NCBI GenBank assembly: GCA_039111635.1
Contig: JBCAQO010000004.1
Coordinates: 1,550,001-1,614,000 of the forward strand
DNA: 64,000 bases
Direction of reading: 5' to 3'
From: Heterobasidion occidentale
Taxonomy: Eukaryota; Basidiomycota; Agaricomycetes; Russulales; Bondarzewiaceae
The position numbers were made by a program, and so were the translations under genes. This document shows positions 32,394 to 49,158 of this stretch, piece by piece. The notes under the pieces were generated by a model. It worked only from the letters and a program-made list of their open reading frames with translations. It was not told the DNA's origin and ran no database searches. The first letter of the stretch is position 1. Every line of letters begins with the position of its first letter.

Positions 32394-33063
32394 CGTTGCA
32401 TGCAGTGAGGGGACTTGTCTGGACGAGTGGGGGGATGGAGGGAGAGAGATTGAAGGGAGAGCGAGCGGAGGCAAGTCAGGGAGGCCAGCAATGAGAACAC
32501 AATCCCAGCTTGTTGGTCCTTGTTTGGTCCCGGCACCCCACTTTACGTTTCTCAGCCCTTTCTCAGCCCGTCCAGCCACAGCCCGCAGCTCCTTCCAGCC
32601 CCGTCTTCCCCTTCGCTTTCACCGTGCATATTCAGATCGCTCCAGCCAACCGCTCCCAGGGGAGCTTGTGCGTTACGCGAGTCACAGTCCCCCGCTGACC
32701 GGTAGCGTCAGAGGGCCGCGGAGCCACTCTTCGGGCGAAAATCAATGATGGGTCTGATTCAGCTCACCTCCATCGAGGGGGGCAGCCGTCGATACGGCTT
32801 TATAAGGGTTTCTGCATACACGCGTCGCGTGCCGCGCTGTCATTGATGTATATACCGTACTACCTCGCGAGCTGAGCGAATAGCTGTAGGACTGGAAATA
32901 ACGGATGTCGCGTTAGTGCTCAGTGTCTGGGGTCCTTGTGTGACCAAATAACGGACAACCCGCCGGCGACGTTCTCCACGACGACGCCCGTCTTTTCGAA
33001 CGCTTCCTCAACGTTGAGCGCACCTCAGGTCCATCAGGTTCAACCCCCCTTGTGGTTGTCGAA
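32394..33063. other. Divergent promoter region LAMMER kinase / MYST acetyltransferase
   Basis: No gene is supported. TATAAGG lies at about 32801 on the plus strand, 260 bp before the MYST start. Confidence 0.45.
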
Positions 33064-37272
<4,209 letters not shown>

Positions 37273-37687
37273 GCGCATGTATACATATCACTCATCCCGT
37301 ATGGTAGCACTCTTTATACCGCTTGTTTGGTGTAACTTTTAGATTTGCCTTGTGTATCCGTTGTTTTGCTGTCGCTATCACTTACACAGCTATGCTTTGC
37401 ATTAATCTGGTTCAGGCATGTGTTGCCTTTAGCTATCCTAACCGCAGTCGGCGTCTTTGACCTCAGTCAGTCAGAAAATAGCAGTCAAACTTATACCTTT
37501 CTGTATACTCCACTTACATGACATGAAGCAATTCACATTATTCAAGTTACAAGTTTCTGTCGTAGCATTTCACATACTGTACAACTGAAACATTGATTTG
37601 CCTGGCTCATGCGATATATATTAAAGCAAGTCAACACGCAAGCATTTGTGATCAAGGGTGATAGAATAGTGAGCCTTGCATATAGTA
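37273..37687. other. Intergenic, convergent 3' flanks
   Basis: AT-rich 3' flanking sequence. No gene is seen. Confidence 0.5.
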
Positions 37688-39772
37688 CTATTCTTGTCGC
37701 CTCCTGAACATCAGCTTGCCCTTGCCAGGAACGCAAGCATTCCCGATATTATACGGCGAAGGCATCTGACCGCCTTCGAACCGAACATCATAATTCAGCA
37801 CGACTTCTGCAAGCATAGTCTTGAGCTCGTAGACAGCGAAAAATCGCCCAGGGCTGTTGGAAAACTACTCAGCCTCATTGCACCGACAGTAGTGAAACAC
37901 GTACCATGCATGCCGACCATGCCCAAAGGCCAAGAAATCAGTACTGGTAGAAACCATCTGGTGTCTAAATTCTGACTCATTATCTTCAGTGCGGTCCAAA
38001 AATCGAAGAGGGTTGAAGACGCCGGCATCGGCATAGTTCTCCTCATCAAAGTGTGCGGGGCGCATAGCAACTGACAACGTCGCTCCTGGAGGTACCGACG
38101 AGCCGTTCGAAAACGTGAAGGGCTTAAGGACGAGACGTAGCATATTTACTGAGTAATTTACCGTAGAGACCGTCAGACAGGTAATCAGGTGAGAAGGGGA
38201 AGGGGCCGTACAAATTCCTAGTCCTTCAAAACGCTATGCCTCACGGAGGAAACTATCAAGCTTGCGCATCTTGGCTAATGCGACCTTACTCCAGCCATCC
38301 TCAGCAACGATGGGCTCTATCTCTTTGCGCAACATCTAGGCATAGTCTTCATTCTCTGCTAAATGATGTAAGGCGTGGGTGAAGCTCTTGACTTATGTCG
38401 TCAGCAAACGTTACACTAATGAAAGAGGTACGAACCAAAGATGATGTGTGTATAGCTGCAAAATTCATGGCGAGGACTCTGCGGGTCAACGATCGAATGC
38501 TCTGTTCTTCTCCTGTCGCTGCGTCCATCAACCACATGAGCATATCATTCTATGACAGGTCAACCCCTTCAAGACGCGAAGATCGTATGACGATCAAGAC
38601 GACATACAGGCTTGTGATGCCAATCGTCACCCAGCTCAGACATCTCCCTTCGACGCTCATCGATGATTGGCTTGAGGTGTTTCATGGCACGGTTGATGGA
38701 CGAAGGTACATTCGTGAGAAGGCGGCCAGCAATACTGTACAACAATTTCAGCCCATGCAACACTCGACTCATCACCAAACCAAGTATCACTCACGGTTTC
38801 AGAAAGTCGGGAAAGCGGTTGATTGTGTGCGCAGCTTTGATTACGTCGATAGTAAACCGTCTTGTTAGCTTCAGGTAGTCTTGGTCTCGGCCTGCAAATG
38901 CAGTTGACGTCAATCTTCTAACGGCCCTGAGTGCTCGATAACATACAAAGGGGAAGACCGACAAAGACACGGCTTGTCGCCATGCAGACAACTTGTATTA
39001 TTGTGTCCAGTGCTGGTACTGATACCCACTCTGTCGAGCGTATGTGAGTGTTATAAGGAAATGTGAAGAACGCGTGCATGATATACCTGAGCCTTTTAAT
39101 ACTATTTTAAATCGGAAAATGCAAGATGGATCTCGTCGTGCAGATCATCCAAAAATTATGAGATGTTTTTTGTCAAATTGTACCGGACAATGAGGATGTG
39201 GTAGGGATTGAGGGAAATCTGGGGTCCAAGAGTGTACCCACTCTGCAAAGTCTGTAAAATAAAGATTGCATGTCAATAATGCAATTTCTTTGACTCCGGT
39301 AGATGCATATAGCGAGACGCCTACCCGCTCCAAAGCTTTGTCAAGAGACAGGACGTCGTCCGAGGCCTTTCGGATATCTTCAATGGCGTCCCGGCCACTG
39401 GCTACCACCTCCCAATGATCCATCAAGGCCACCTTGAACAGACCGCCCTTGTACTGCCCCTATTGATTGTTACTAATCAATACAGAACACTTCTGAATCA
39501 TTCTGTGGTAATTGCCTTGTCGTATCCCTCTTGGACCATCTTCTGAGCACCGAAGATAAATTGAACTACATTGATGTATGACAGAACAGAACTTGAATAT
39601 CCGATAGTTGGAATGCTGTTAAGCTGATGAGGTGACGTGTGAGAGTCATCATACAACAAGAAAGGTCCTGACTCCTTACATTAGGTCTCCGACTTGTGTA
39701 CCAATTGACTGTCAACAGAGATAGAGCACAGGCACCAGCAGCCCAAGCATAGACTGGAAACGCTGTCGACAT
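37688..39772 (-). pseudogene. Cytochrome P450 monooxygenase, pseudogene with several stop codons
   Basis: The N-terminus MSTAFPVYAWAAGACALSLL is a membrane anchor. Recognisable P450 blocks follow: ALMDHWEVVASGRDAIEDIR, VVCMATSRVFVGLPLC, AGRLLTNVPSSINRAMKHLK, DLLMWLMDAA, LDSFLREA.RFEGLG (helix K), PAHFDEENYADAGVFNPLRF, and the heme loop FGHGRHACPGRFF formed across an intron near 37855-37905. Three conserved exonic positions are stops: TAG at 38338-38336, TAG at 38236-38234 and TAA at 39158-39156. Each can be derived from a glutamine codon by one C-to-T change. More stops lie near 39095-39105. The gene is recently dead, since its splice sites and heme site remain. Confidence 0.85.
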
Positions 39773-40386
39773 CGTTGTCGCAGGTTGATGGGCGTCAAAT
39801 TTTACGATTAAAGCTGAATGTGAAGTGGCATGATGTGTTGTATACTACAGTATAGACATGCATCTTCGAGGTGGGAAAAGCCTGCCGATTGCCGTATTGT
39901 TCGCTGTTGACAGATTTACAACTCCGTAATAGGTTTCTTGTTTGGTCGCGACGAGGGCTGACGAGGGTCGACGTCCTCTTCAACTCTTCAAGTCCTAAGA
40001 TAACAGGTCCAAAAAAAGCGGGTTTTTGCTCGCGGAACGAAGTGTATGTAGGAGAGACCCAGCCCATCGATTCGTCATCGACTATTTACCACTCCGCTGA
40101 GGAGATTGGGAACAAACAGAATGTGCGTCTTGGGCTGTTTCCACGATTCGACTATGACTCGTCTCAAAACTTCCTTGATATCTACGACAATTAAGATCTA
40201 GCCGAATATGTAGTATCTGTATTTATAAAAGAGTTGAAAACATAAATACACCACGCTCGCAAACTGAGCATTGATCTGAATAGAACGAGTCACGACTGTA
40301 ACCCACTCTCGTACGGATATGCGATGTACTGACAGGCTGACCATGATCAATGTAAATACGTCTGCTACTGTGTAGCAGGGAATAGC
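39773..40386. other. Intergenic between P450 pseudogene and 7-TM gene
   Basis: A 107-codon open stretch on the plus strand (39871-40194) has no recognisable motif and I do not call it. Otherwise I see nothing. Confidence 0.45.
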
Positions 40387-41655
40387 TCAAAGTTCGGAGG
40401 CGCTCGCTGATGGCGATCGGGTTTGAACGTCATAAGTGCTCGGCTTCTCACGAGGTGAGATATCATCCTCCGCTGCTCCCACGATACTGTGTGGTACAGT
40501 GTGGGGAGCAGTACCGAAGGTGATTGTCGACCGAAACCCTCTATTGGGGGCTGGATTCCATGTCGAAGGGTCGGCATCCTTGGACCCTTCAACTCTGGTA
40601 CTATTGTTATTCCAGCTCCGTTGGTCCGTCCATATTGTGGCGAACACGACTCCAAGGATTGCAACATAGTTTCCGGAGAGCAAGACGTATGAACCATTAT
40701 TGAAGTTGGCATCACATACAGTGAATATGAGTTGGACGATGTTCATGATGATACTATGGAAGGAATTGCGGGCACGAAATGAGTCTAATGATAAATTGCA
40801 ATCGAGGCACAAGGAACGACTAACGGAAATATAAAATTTCCAAGAGCGATTAGAAGGAGGGAGCGGATGCGTGCTAGAAGATTTTCTACAGAAACCAATG
40901 AGCATACACCGGATGGCTTAATGAGAAACAAGGATTATGAACATACGGCTTCTCCCGCGCCCAGTCCCTTGGTAGCCTTTTGGAACTAGTGTAGCTTGTA
41001 TATGAACCAAAATGAGACGTAGCTATATTGTTAATTTGGTGAGAATAAGTGAATTCCTTCACGGGAAGAAATGAAGATACCAGTTATCCGCCATCTCTAG
41101 AACGTACTTGCTGATCGAGTAGGGATTGCGTTTCCACGTCAGTAAAGCTGTGAGCATCATATTCCATCGCGGATCGGTCCGGATGTGCGAGTGAATTGAT
41201 GTACAAGATGATGGTAATGAACCGACCACATTTGAGGAGGACCGGAGTAGCCATGGTCGCAACGTACGTGCGAAGGGGCGTAGTTTGTCGCGGAAAGAGG
41301 GCGAGTAGACGTACAAGAAGGATGGAGTCAACAAAGAGGGCAGAGAAAGATGAAAAGGATATGATGGCAATGAAGTTGTTTTGAGAAGCCGCCTTGTCAG
41401 GGTGAAGGATGGTCCCCACTTCATTGACAACAACGAGGGCTGCCAAGCAGATTCCGCTGGCGCACGCAGTGAGATTGAGTGCAAAGACCAGACGACGCCG
41501 GCTCTCATGCGTGGAGAAGAATAAGAGAACAATATCACCGGGACTAGAACAGATCCTAAGGGTAGAAGCAGGCAAATGAAATTAAGTGCGGAGCGCACAC
41601 TAGTGTTGTAATCCTGGCCAAGGGAGGCCGAAGCAGGAAATGCAGATGTTGACAT
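40387..41655 (-). CDS. Multi-pass membrane protein of an Agaricomycete 7-TM family (possibly damaged)
   Basis: The start is MSTSAFPASASLGQDY (41655). Hydrophobic helices include LNFICLLLPLGS, then DIVLLFFSTHESRRRLVFAL, FALNLTACASGICLAALVVV, NNFIAIISFSSFSALFVDSI, VATMATPVLLKCGRFITIIL and LLSGNYVAILGVVFATIW. The C-terminal tail is Ser/Pro-rich and cytosolic-looking (TPHTVPHSIVGAAEDD). This resembles a family of hypothetical seven-helix proteins common in mushrooms; a receptor role is only a guess. An in-frame TAG (40988-40986) interrupts the best reading FWFIYKLH.FQKATKGLGAG, so either an exon boundary falls there or the gene is broken. Several introns; boundaries uncertain. Confidence 0.6.
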
Positions 41656-43072
41656 GGCTGTCGAGATGACTTTCAAGGACTCTGGACGCAGCTTAAGTAT
41701 GAGACATCCGCGCTCAGGAATCATAAACTTCCTAGGAAGAAAGTCCAAGTCTTCTCTTCCCCTCAAAGAGATGCATTCGGTGATGATCAAGGGTCTGATT
41801 TGATGATTATGGTCTCTTCACAGCAAGATAGCGGTACAACATCTGATAGTTTTGATACTCGTCAGCCTCGCAGACCCCAAAACTACATGCAGAACTTACA
41901 CCAGGCTGGTCCCAAATATTTGCATCATGATAGATTATGATGCGAACACTCTGCACATGTCCCCGTCCTGAAAGCCGTCGATCATATAGTCTAGATGTTC
42001 GATGTTGACATCTCGATAACTCATGCATCAAAGGATGTCCCGTGTAATCATCAGTGCCAGAACAGTAAGAACAGAATGACGCACGCTCTAGCCGTTGTTC
42101 CTTTTCCACTGAGGCCAGCGGGCGCGCGTGCATTTTGTTATAGTGCGTGATGAGGCCGATCAGAGACACCTGTCGATCCACTCACGTTTCTGTGCTGAAG
42201 AAACGAAGACTGCGATGAGATGAAAGGTTGTCTGTGGCGTCAAAGCGGTGATGTCAATCGCGCTCAGAGGTGCGCTCGCCTTTGTGAGCATCACAAATAC
42301 AGAATCCATTGGAAGGGTGCGTCTGATGGGCGTCGAAGGTGTCGTGGGGAGATTACAGGCGAGAAGGCAACTTGCGTAGCACTGACGTGTGGACTCTGAC
42401 GCAGACGACAGTGGCGGTGTTTGGCGTGCAAGGGTTCGGCATCATGATACTCGTATAGATCGTCCTCAAGAAGACTGATGAATGATATTGGCAAAGTCGA
42501 TACACACCAGCACTGGCCCCAGACGTCCAATATTCAAGAGGCACGCGGTTGATAAATATACACGACCGCAGCACGATAAATTCTCACCAGCGATACCTAG
42601 GTACAAATTTGTCGCCTTGAGAGACCCAGCGATAAGGGGGCTCGTTCATGAAATCAGGTTCTCTGTCGCCGCCATCACCGCGGGGCACGGGTGAATCTCT
42701 AGCCAGTGTCTGCAATGCTCCGTGAGGGCAGTCTTCTGGGATCGGATGGGGGATGTGTGAGTTCCGGGAGGGCCCTCAGCGCTGTCACGATGGGGGGGGG
42801 GGGGGGAACGTGCATGCTGGCAGTGTGCAAACGAGCGCTGCGCTGAGGGGCCGGCGGCGGACGTATGTAAGCGCGCCCCAGGACGCGAAGCCACTTGCGC
42901 TCGAGCACCCTCTTCGAGCCTCTGTGTTGGCTCCAATGGATGTTCTGCCCTTGAAGCGTGTCTGGTGATTGCTATTCGAGACCTCGTTCCTTGAATTTCG
43001 ACCCGGCCGATAACCAATCAGACGCGGAGGAGCAGGCGCATGGGTGGTCATGACGTGCGTATCACCTCTCAA
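41656..43072. other. Long intergenic stretch with a poly-G tract
   Basis: Nothing here is a secure gene. A minus-strand stretch around 42290-42570 (LLEDDLYEYHDAEPLHAKH) and 42185-42310 (MDSVFVMLTKASAPLSAIDI) could be exons of a small unrecognised gene, but I could not join them. A run of 15 G lies at 42792-42806. Confidence 0.4.
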
Positions 43073-43080
43073 TATATAAG
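43073..43080 (+). promoter_or_regulatory. TATA box of the Git1-like transporter gene
   Basis: TATATAAG lies 108 bp upstream of the ATG at 43181 and is followed by C-rich leader sequence. Confidence 0.5.
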
Positions 43081-43180
43081 TCCACCCCGCTGTCGAAATT
43101 AGCGCTGCACCGTCCACTCCCTCGCGCCTTCATCGTTATCAACCGGGTAGGTCGCCCTTCGGACAAGCTTGTTGAACACG

Positions 43181-45828
43181 ATGGCTGCAGTCAAGTCGCG
43201 AATGTCCAAGGTTTCCCTTATCTTCGCGTACGTCTCGCGTCGTCCTATCATTCAGAAAACCCTGTTCAGCTTAGCCCCGGATCATTCATTCCATTTCAGT
43301 GCTGGGACCGCACTTTTCTCAGACGGTATTTGCATATCTTCTAGACTGTAGCAAGCCGCACACAACTCATGTTCGATATGCTCGAAGGATATGCAAACGG
43401 CGTCATCGGATCAGGTGCGCATTACCACGTTCAGGCTGTGAATCCCTCACATTCCGCCTTGTCCTTCGCGTTCTGACACTCCGCAGTAAATACGCGTGCG
43501 TGCATTTGTTTTAAACCAGGCGGGCCGACTGAATTTGTTTACAGTGTTGACCCGGATCTATGGCAAGGAGGCCATCAATGGTCACAATTACAGCAAAACC
43601 TTGACCAGTGTCGCGTTCGCCGGTACCGTCGTCGGAATGCTCGTCTTCGGCTATCTGTCTGATAAGCTCGGTCGCAAATTCGGCATGGTGTGTGGTCTAC
43701 CGGTGCTTTTGATTGTCATGCTAAGGAACGGCAGATGCTTGCCACCGGTATCGTCGCACTGTTCTCGGGCCTGTCTGCCGCGAGCTCAGGCGCGCATCAC
43801 AGTCTCGGCGGTATGCTCGCCATGCTCAGCGCCTGTCGGTGCGTCGACATTAGCTCCACCCGATGTCACAGGACTAAATTTACGCGTGCAGTTTCTTGCT
43901 TGGGATTGGCGTAGGCGCTGAATACCCTTGTGGGTCAGTTGCCGCATCCGAGCAGTCTGAGGAGGAAGGGATCAACAAGAAGGCTCAGCATAGATGGTTT
44001 GCTCTTGCGACCAGTACGCGAGCTAGTCCGTTCTTTTCATATATACCTCATTCTAATCTCTGGTTCACAGATACTATGATTGACTTTGGATTCGTCGTCG
44101 CAGCTTTTGTCCCTCTCGTTCTCTATTGGATGTAAGTGTCCTCTCACATTGATTGTTCAATATGTTCATGCACCGCAGTTTCGGCCCAAACCATCTCCGT
44201 GCCGTATGGCGTCTATCTCTTGGATTAGGCCTCATTCCCGCTGTTGCGGTATTCATATGGCGTCTGAACATGGAGGAACCAACTCGGTTCAAAAAGGACT
44301 CAATGAAAAATGCCAAGATCCCATACTTACTAATTATAAGAAGATATTGGAAGAGTCTGGCTGCCATCTCCGCAACCTGGTGCGTTGGTTCCACCTACTT
44401 CCCAAAGTTCAGGCTCTAAAACAATGCATTTCAAGGTTCATTTATGATTTCATTGTGTGAGTACTTTGTTGCCTTTTTCGTAATGTTCACTCAACATCTG
44501 CGGGATATGACAGGTATCCGGTATGACCATAGATATGCGATTTTGATGATTTGATGACACGTCGTATTGGCCAGTTCTCCATCTACTCCTCGACCGTGGT
44601 TTCCAAGTAAGCATAACGGTCAGGATGCGTCATACCCTGAAGCTGATTCGGTCCTTACAGCATCACCAATAATTCCACGTCGCTGAGTGTTGTTTTCGGG
44701 TGGAACGTAGTCATCAAGTAAATCTCATTTTTACTCTCACACAAACACGTATCGACCTCACGAAGCCTATTCTACATTCCAGGTGTGATATAGAACCTTT
44801 ACGGGTATATACCAACCTACTCACCTCTATGCCACAGGAACCGTCGGTGGCGCGTTCGTTGTTGATTATCTAGGACCGAGGAACACCATGGTGCGCGATC
44901 TTGATCCTAATTGAAGTCGCCATGTTCCAATGATCATTTTCACCAGATCACAGGGTTATTACTCCAAGCCATCATTGGCTTTATCATGAGTGGACTTTAT
45001 AAACAGTACGCAGACGAGATCGTTCTTTACTCGCGCTTTTGACCTGAGCATCGTCCAGATTGACGGACCATATCGGGGCCTTTGCTGTATTCATCTTCTT
45101 CAAAATTATTCCAATCCATTGTCATTATCATCATTCCCAGGTCGTATACGGCATCTTCCTAAGCTTTGGAGAGCTGGGTACGCACACTTACCTCTCTGTC
45201 TTCCTTGACGCCACTCATCAAGTGCTATCACCTTTTTCAGGTCCTGGAAACTGTCTCGGTCTGCTGGCCGCCAAAACAGGCCCAACAGCCGTGCGTGGTC
45301 AATTCTATGGCTTGGCAGCCGCTGTCGGGAAAGTTGGGGCCTTCGTCGGAACTTGGGGTGGGTAATCCAATTTCTCTCCCAACCCAGTTCTGATTCCTGC
45401 CTATCTATATAGCCTTCCCTCCCATCATCGCTGATTTTGGCGGTGACACAACGACCAAGGGAAACACCGGACCTTTCTGGATTGCGAGCGGTACGTTCTC
45501 TTCCTGACTGTCTCTGCGGTCGGAGACGCCGAACATGCACTGAATAACCATCGCGCTCGGGCAGGTCTTGCTGTATTGAGTGCCCTCATCACGTTCTTCG
45601 GCATCAAGCCTCTCACCCAGGACGGGATGCTCAAGGAGGATCAGGAGGTAATACCCAGTATCCTATTGTAGCCATCGTCCGCTGATCCGTCTCGCTGCTC
45701 GACAGTTCCGTGCATACCTCGAGGCACACGGATGGGATACCACACTCATGGGCATCGGCAGTACCGAGAACTCTCAGGACTTCCTAGAGACGGAGAAGGA
45801 GAGCGCCGCGTCGGTCAAAGAAGTCTAA
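43181..45828 (+). CDS. MFS transporter of the Git1 (glycerophosphodiester permease) type
   Basis: Twelve or more short exons assemble without frame loss. [16 protein letters not shown] is followed by [16 protein letters not shown], then [40 protein letters not shown] with GRKFG (the MFS loop 2-3 signature), [40 protein letters not shown], then a cytoplasmic loop ([18 protein letters not shown]), [60 protein letters not shown] and the end [19 protein letters not shown] is typical of Git1/phosphate-transporter relatives. The likely substrate is glycerophosphoinositol or a similar phosphorylated metabolite; the exact one cannot be read from sequence. Intact. Confidence 0.85.
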
Positions 45829-46192
45829 TGCCACTGACATCGGGGGCTTGACTGTGCGCTCTGCGCTTTTGGATGTGTTTTCTTGTAGTCGAGCCCGTGC
45901 TCGTATCTTCATCACGAATACCATGATAATAATGAACGATTTTCTTGTTTTCTTGAACGAGCAAAGAAACAAAGTAGAACATTGCTTTGTTTTCGTGCAA
46001 CGTACGAGGACTACAATGAGGCTCGAGCAACACCACTGAAATTGATCCCACTGGTGACAAGAGGTCCAATCCGGGACGGCGAGAAACGTCATCGATCGTG
46101 ACTACAGGTGATGTCATCGGCTGGCAGACAACTTGTTTCGATCCAGATTCGACTCGTTGCGACAAAACAATTCCAAGCTCACACCGCCCTCC
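45829..46192. other. Intergenic
   Basis: 3' flank of the transporter and promoter of the next gene. Nothing else seen. Confidence 0.45.
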
Positions 46193-47586
46193 ATGAACGC
46201 GTTCTCGAGGCTGCTCCCTGTTCTAGGCAGTGCTTATGGCCTCCAAGCCGGTACGCCATAATACCGACCTTCTTTTACCACGCATATATGCTCATAGTAT
46301 TCCGCACGCAGCACTCGCCGCTATGTTTGTCCCTCAAGCCAACGAGAAATTCTACGATCTCGGCGGCACCCTGGGCTTTCTCTCTACCACGCTCGTCTCG
46401 CTCTACTACCCGCTGTCCGAGCACAGATTCGATACGGCAGCGCAGCGGCCCCGCTTCCGTCGCTTTCGAGCTTCGCGCCCCGGCAGCTGCTATTGAGCGC
46501 CGCGTTGGGAATTTGGAGCGCGCGGCTCGGGAGCTTCCTTGTGCAAGTGCGTGCCCTCGTCGCTCAAGGCCTTGTTTATTTTGATCAAATTCCGTGTGTC
46601 GAACACGTGTAAGTAGAGGGCTATCAAAGCTGGCGGAGATTCCAGGTTTGACGAGGTGAAGCACCAGCCAGCCAAGTTCACCGCGTTCTGGATGGCGCAA
46701 GGTATTCGTTAAATTTTTAATCATTCGTATTTTCCCTTTATCCACTTCTCGTCAATTTACAGCCACTTGGGTCTTTCTGGTTGGCTTCCCAGTCTACCTG
46801 GTATGCATCAAATCGTCCATGAATTTGCATACTCTTTCACGCTCCTAGTGCAGGTCAATACCCTGCCTTCGAACCTTCACCCCGCCCTCAGCCTCCGAGA
46901 CTACGCCGCCATCGGCATCTACGGCTCCTCCTTCTCTTCGAGGTGATAGCCGACCGCCAAAAATCTGCCTGGCGCCACGAGAAAGAAAACAAGCAGCACG
47001 ACGACAAGTTCATCACCACCGGGGTCTGGAGCCTCAGCAGACACCCGAAGTGCTGTTTACCATAATTGATCCTGATCTAGGTCCAAAAGCTCACTTCTTT
47101 CGCTGTTTTTTTCGGTGCTCGCAGCTACGTCGGTGAGGTCGGCATATGGACGGGCATATGGGTGCTGGCCATCGGGTCCCTGCAAACAGCTTACTTCCCT
47201 GCGTACACCTTCGCGCTGGCCGCCATCAGTCCCATCACAACTTACATGCTCCTTCGCTACGTATGTCTGAGCCCTTTGGCTGTATCTGTACCTAGTCCTT
47301 CTCATGTTTTGCGTACACTCCTACCAGGTTTCCGGCGTCCCGCCCTTGGAGGTGCGTGTGTCTCTTTTGCTACCGCTGATTTACTCCATCTTTTTTGCAC
47401 TCTGCCGGATGCAGGAATCGGGCGACAAGAAGTTCGGCCAAGATCCCAAGTGGAAGGAATACAAAAAGTGAAATATCTGGCCTTCCATAACAGCCCCGAG
47501 ATAGACACGTTGAGTGCGACACTGACGTATATTCTTCGAATTTCAGGACGGTGCCCGTCTTCTGGCCATGGGGTGGATACGACTAA
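46193..47586 (+). CDS. DUF1295 / steroid 5-alpha-reductase-like membrane protein, two frame changes
   Basis: The start MNAFSRLLPVLGSAYGLQAA leads through an intron into AMFVPQANEKFYDLGGTLGF. Later blocks are FTAFWMAQATWVFLVGFPVY, LVNTLPSNLHPALSLRDYAA, LFEVIADRQKSAWRHEKEN, FITTGVWSLSRHPNYVGEVG, WKEYKKTVPVFWPWGGYD*. The motif SRHPNYVGE is the NADPH-binding signature of the DUF1295/steroid-reductase C-terminal domain. Two one-base deletions are needed to connect the parts, one near 46405 (YYP to VRAQIR) and one near 46925 (IYG to LLLFEV). They could be real lesions or base-calling errors in GC-rich sequence. Function in lipid or sterol reduction is inferred from family only. Confidence 0.75.
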
Positions 47587-47780
47587 TCCATGCTCCTGTA
47601 TTTGCAAGCTTTGCTGCAGACAGACGGAGTTCGGATGAGACCACCTTTTGGCGGGGGGGCTGTGCTGTTTTCTCTTGTTGATGCCTTGGCCGGGGACCAT
47701 ACTGTACAATATGTAAAAATGTTTCAGCTCCCCGCTGAAATTCTGCAGATCCTACAAAAGCAATGTGAATGGCTATGTCA

Positions 47781-48992
47781 TTAAAGCCTCGCCTTCGCAG
47801 CCGCGTCGTGCATGGCGAGTGTCACGGTCCGAACGTCCCTCTCTCCGCCTTCAACTACATCTCGATACACCTCTCCGTCTACGGCGATATCAGCGACCAT
47901 CACACGGCGAAATCGAATACGTTGGACACCAACCTTGATCAGCCCCCACACGCCCTGCTGAGCGAGCGGAGCCTTGCTCTCGGCAAGCGCCAATGCGCGC
48001 GCGAGCACGTCCTCTGTCGTACCGCCGACGAGCTCATCAACGATCTCCGCGTCCAGCGCCTCCTTTGGCGTGAAACGGTGTCCCTCGAGCGCGATTTTTC
48101 TGCGGATGGTGCTGCGGGCGACTTTCCCCCGCAGGAGGTACGCGAAAGAAGTCGGCCAGGGTGCGCCGAAGTGTACCTGCCATGGGACGTAATTTTGGGG
48201 TGAATTGCAAGGAGATATGCGGGTAGAGATTATCAAACCTCGTTCATGCACACCCAAGTGTTCCGTTTGGATCCGTCTGTCATCACCCTGTAGTCACATG
48301 CGAGAGAGAAAATGAATCCTGCGGCGAAACAATGGCCGTTGATGGCCACGACGGTCGGGACTGGCGAACGAGCGCGATTCAGCACCGAAGCATCAACGTC
48401 AATAGACACGCGCACGACTTACTAGGGAACGTCAAGAGCCGCACAAGCAAGGGGTCAAATGTCACTGCGGGTCCAATTCGCATACGTCGGAAACATTCCG
48501 AGGAGATGGTGGACGCCCGCGTGAACACGCACCAGCAAACCAATTGGGATCTGAGGATGACGCTCTGATAGTCGAAACCTGTGTACATCTCTGATTCAGC
48601 CGGCGCGCCCAGCTCATACAGCGTGAAGAAATTCACCATTGCTGAAGAACTTATCCTGCACCCTGTTCCGACTATCACGAGCGCGCCCGCGCCCTCGTCC
48701 TTCGCCTTGGACGCGACAGCCGCACGCCATCCCGCGCGCCATTCGCGCTCGACGATGTCAAGGGCGGGCTTGAGTGCGCCTTCGACGAGGTCCACGCGTG
48801 AGTCGCGAGTCGGCGCCGTTGTGGAGTTCGATCTGCCAGACCGTGTGCTTGGCTGAGCTCGGTAGAATGCAGCGCGCCTGCGTGGTCGGGACCGGATGCG
48901 TCGGGCGAGAGAAGAACGGGACGTACGGCGTGTAAGGGTGAGCAGCGGAGTGGGCGCGCCTGCAGGGAGACGAATGGCTGTGCGGTGGTCAT
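47781..48992 (-). CDS. Enoyl-CoA hydratase/isomerase (crotonase) family protein
   Basis: Conserved blocks appear in order: LVEGALKPALDIVEREWR, QDKFFSN, FDPLLVRLLTFPIPTVVAIN followed by GHCFAAGF (oxyanion-hole region), SLACDYRVMTDGSKRNTWVC, MNEVHFGAPWP, RRKIALEGHRFTPKEALDAE and IVDELV, ending AAAKARL*. Four introns are clear (about 48641-48597, 48540-48461, 48420-48358 and 48240-48185). Near the N-terminus the frame changes: HTVWQIELHNGADSRLT (about 48845-48800) and the following DLVEGAL are in different frames, so a missing base near 48797 is likely, and the start (MTTAQPFVSL, 48992) is tentative. It could act in peroxisomal or mitochondrial beta-oxidation. Confidence 0.8.
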
Positions 48993-49158
48993 TTGTTAGC
49001 GGGTGTGTGGAAGAGGACAAAGGTGAGCAGATGTCTGTGGTCGTTGGCGCACCTGAATCTAAGCTTACCCTTGGTGTGATCGGTCGCCGGTGCATTACCG
49101 TCCATGTGATTCTGCCTTCGAGCAAGGTCACAAGCCTTTGTGTCCTATTCTACGTCAA

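Noticed and set aside
39871..40194. 107-codon plus-strand open frame between the P450 and 7-TM genes
   Set aside because: No motif, no plausible promoter, and low-complexity-free but unremarkable sequence; likely chance.
41807..42570. Several minus-strand open frames that might be exons of one gene
   Set aside because: I could not join them with consistent splice sites and they show no recognisable domain.
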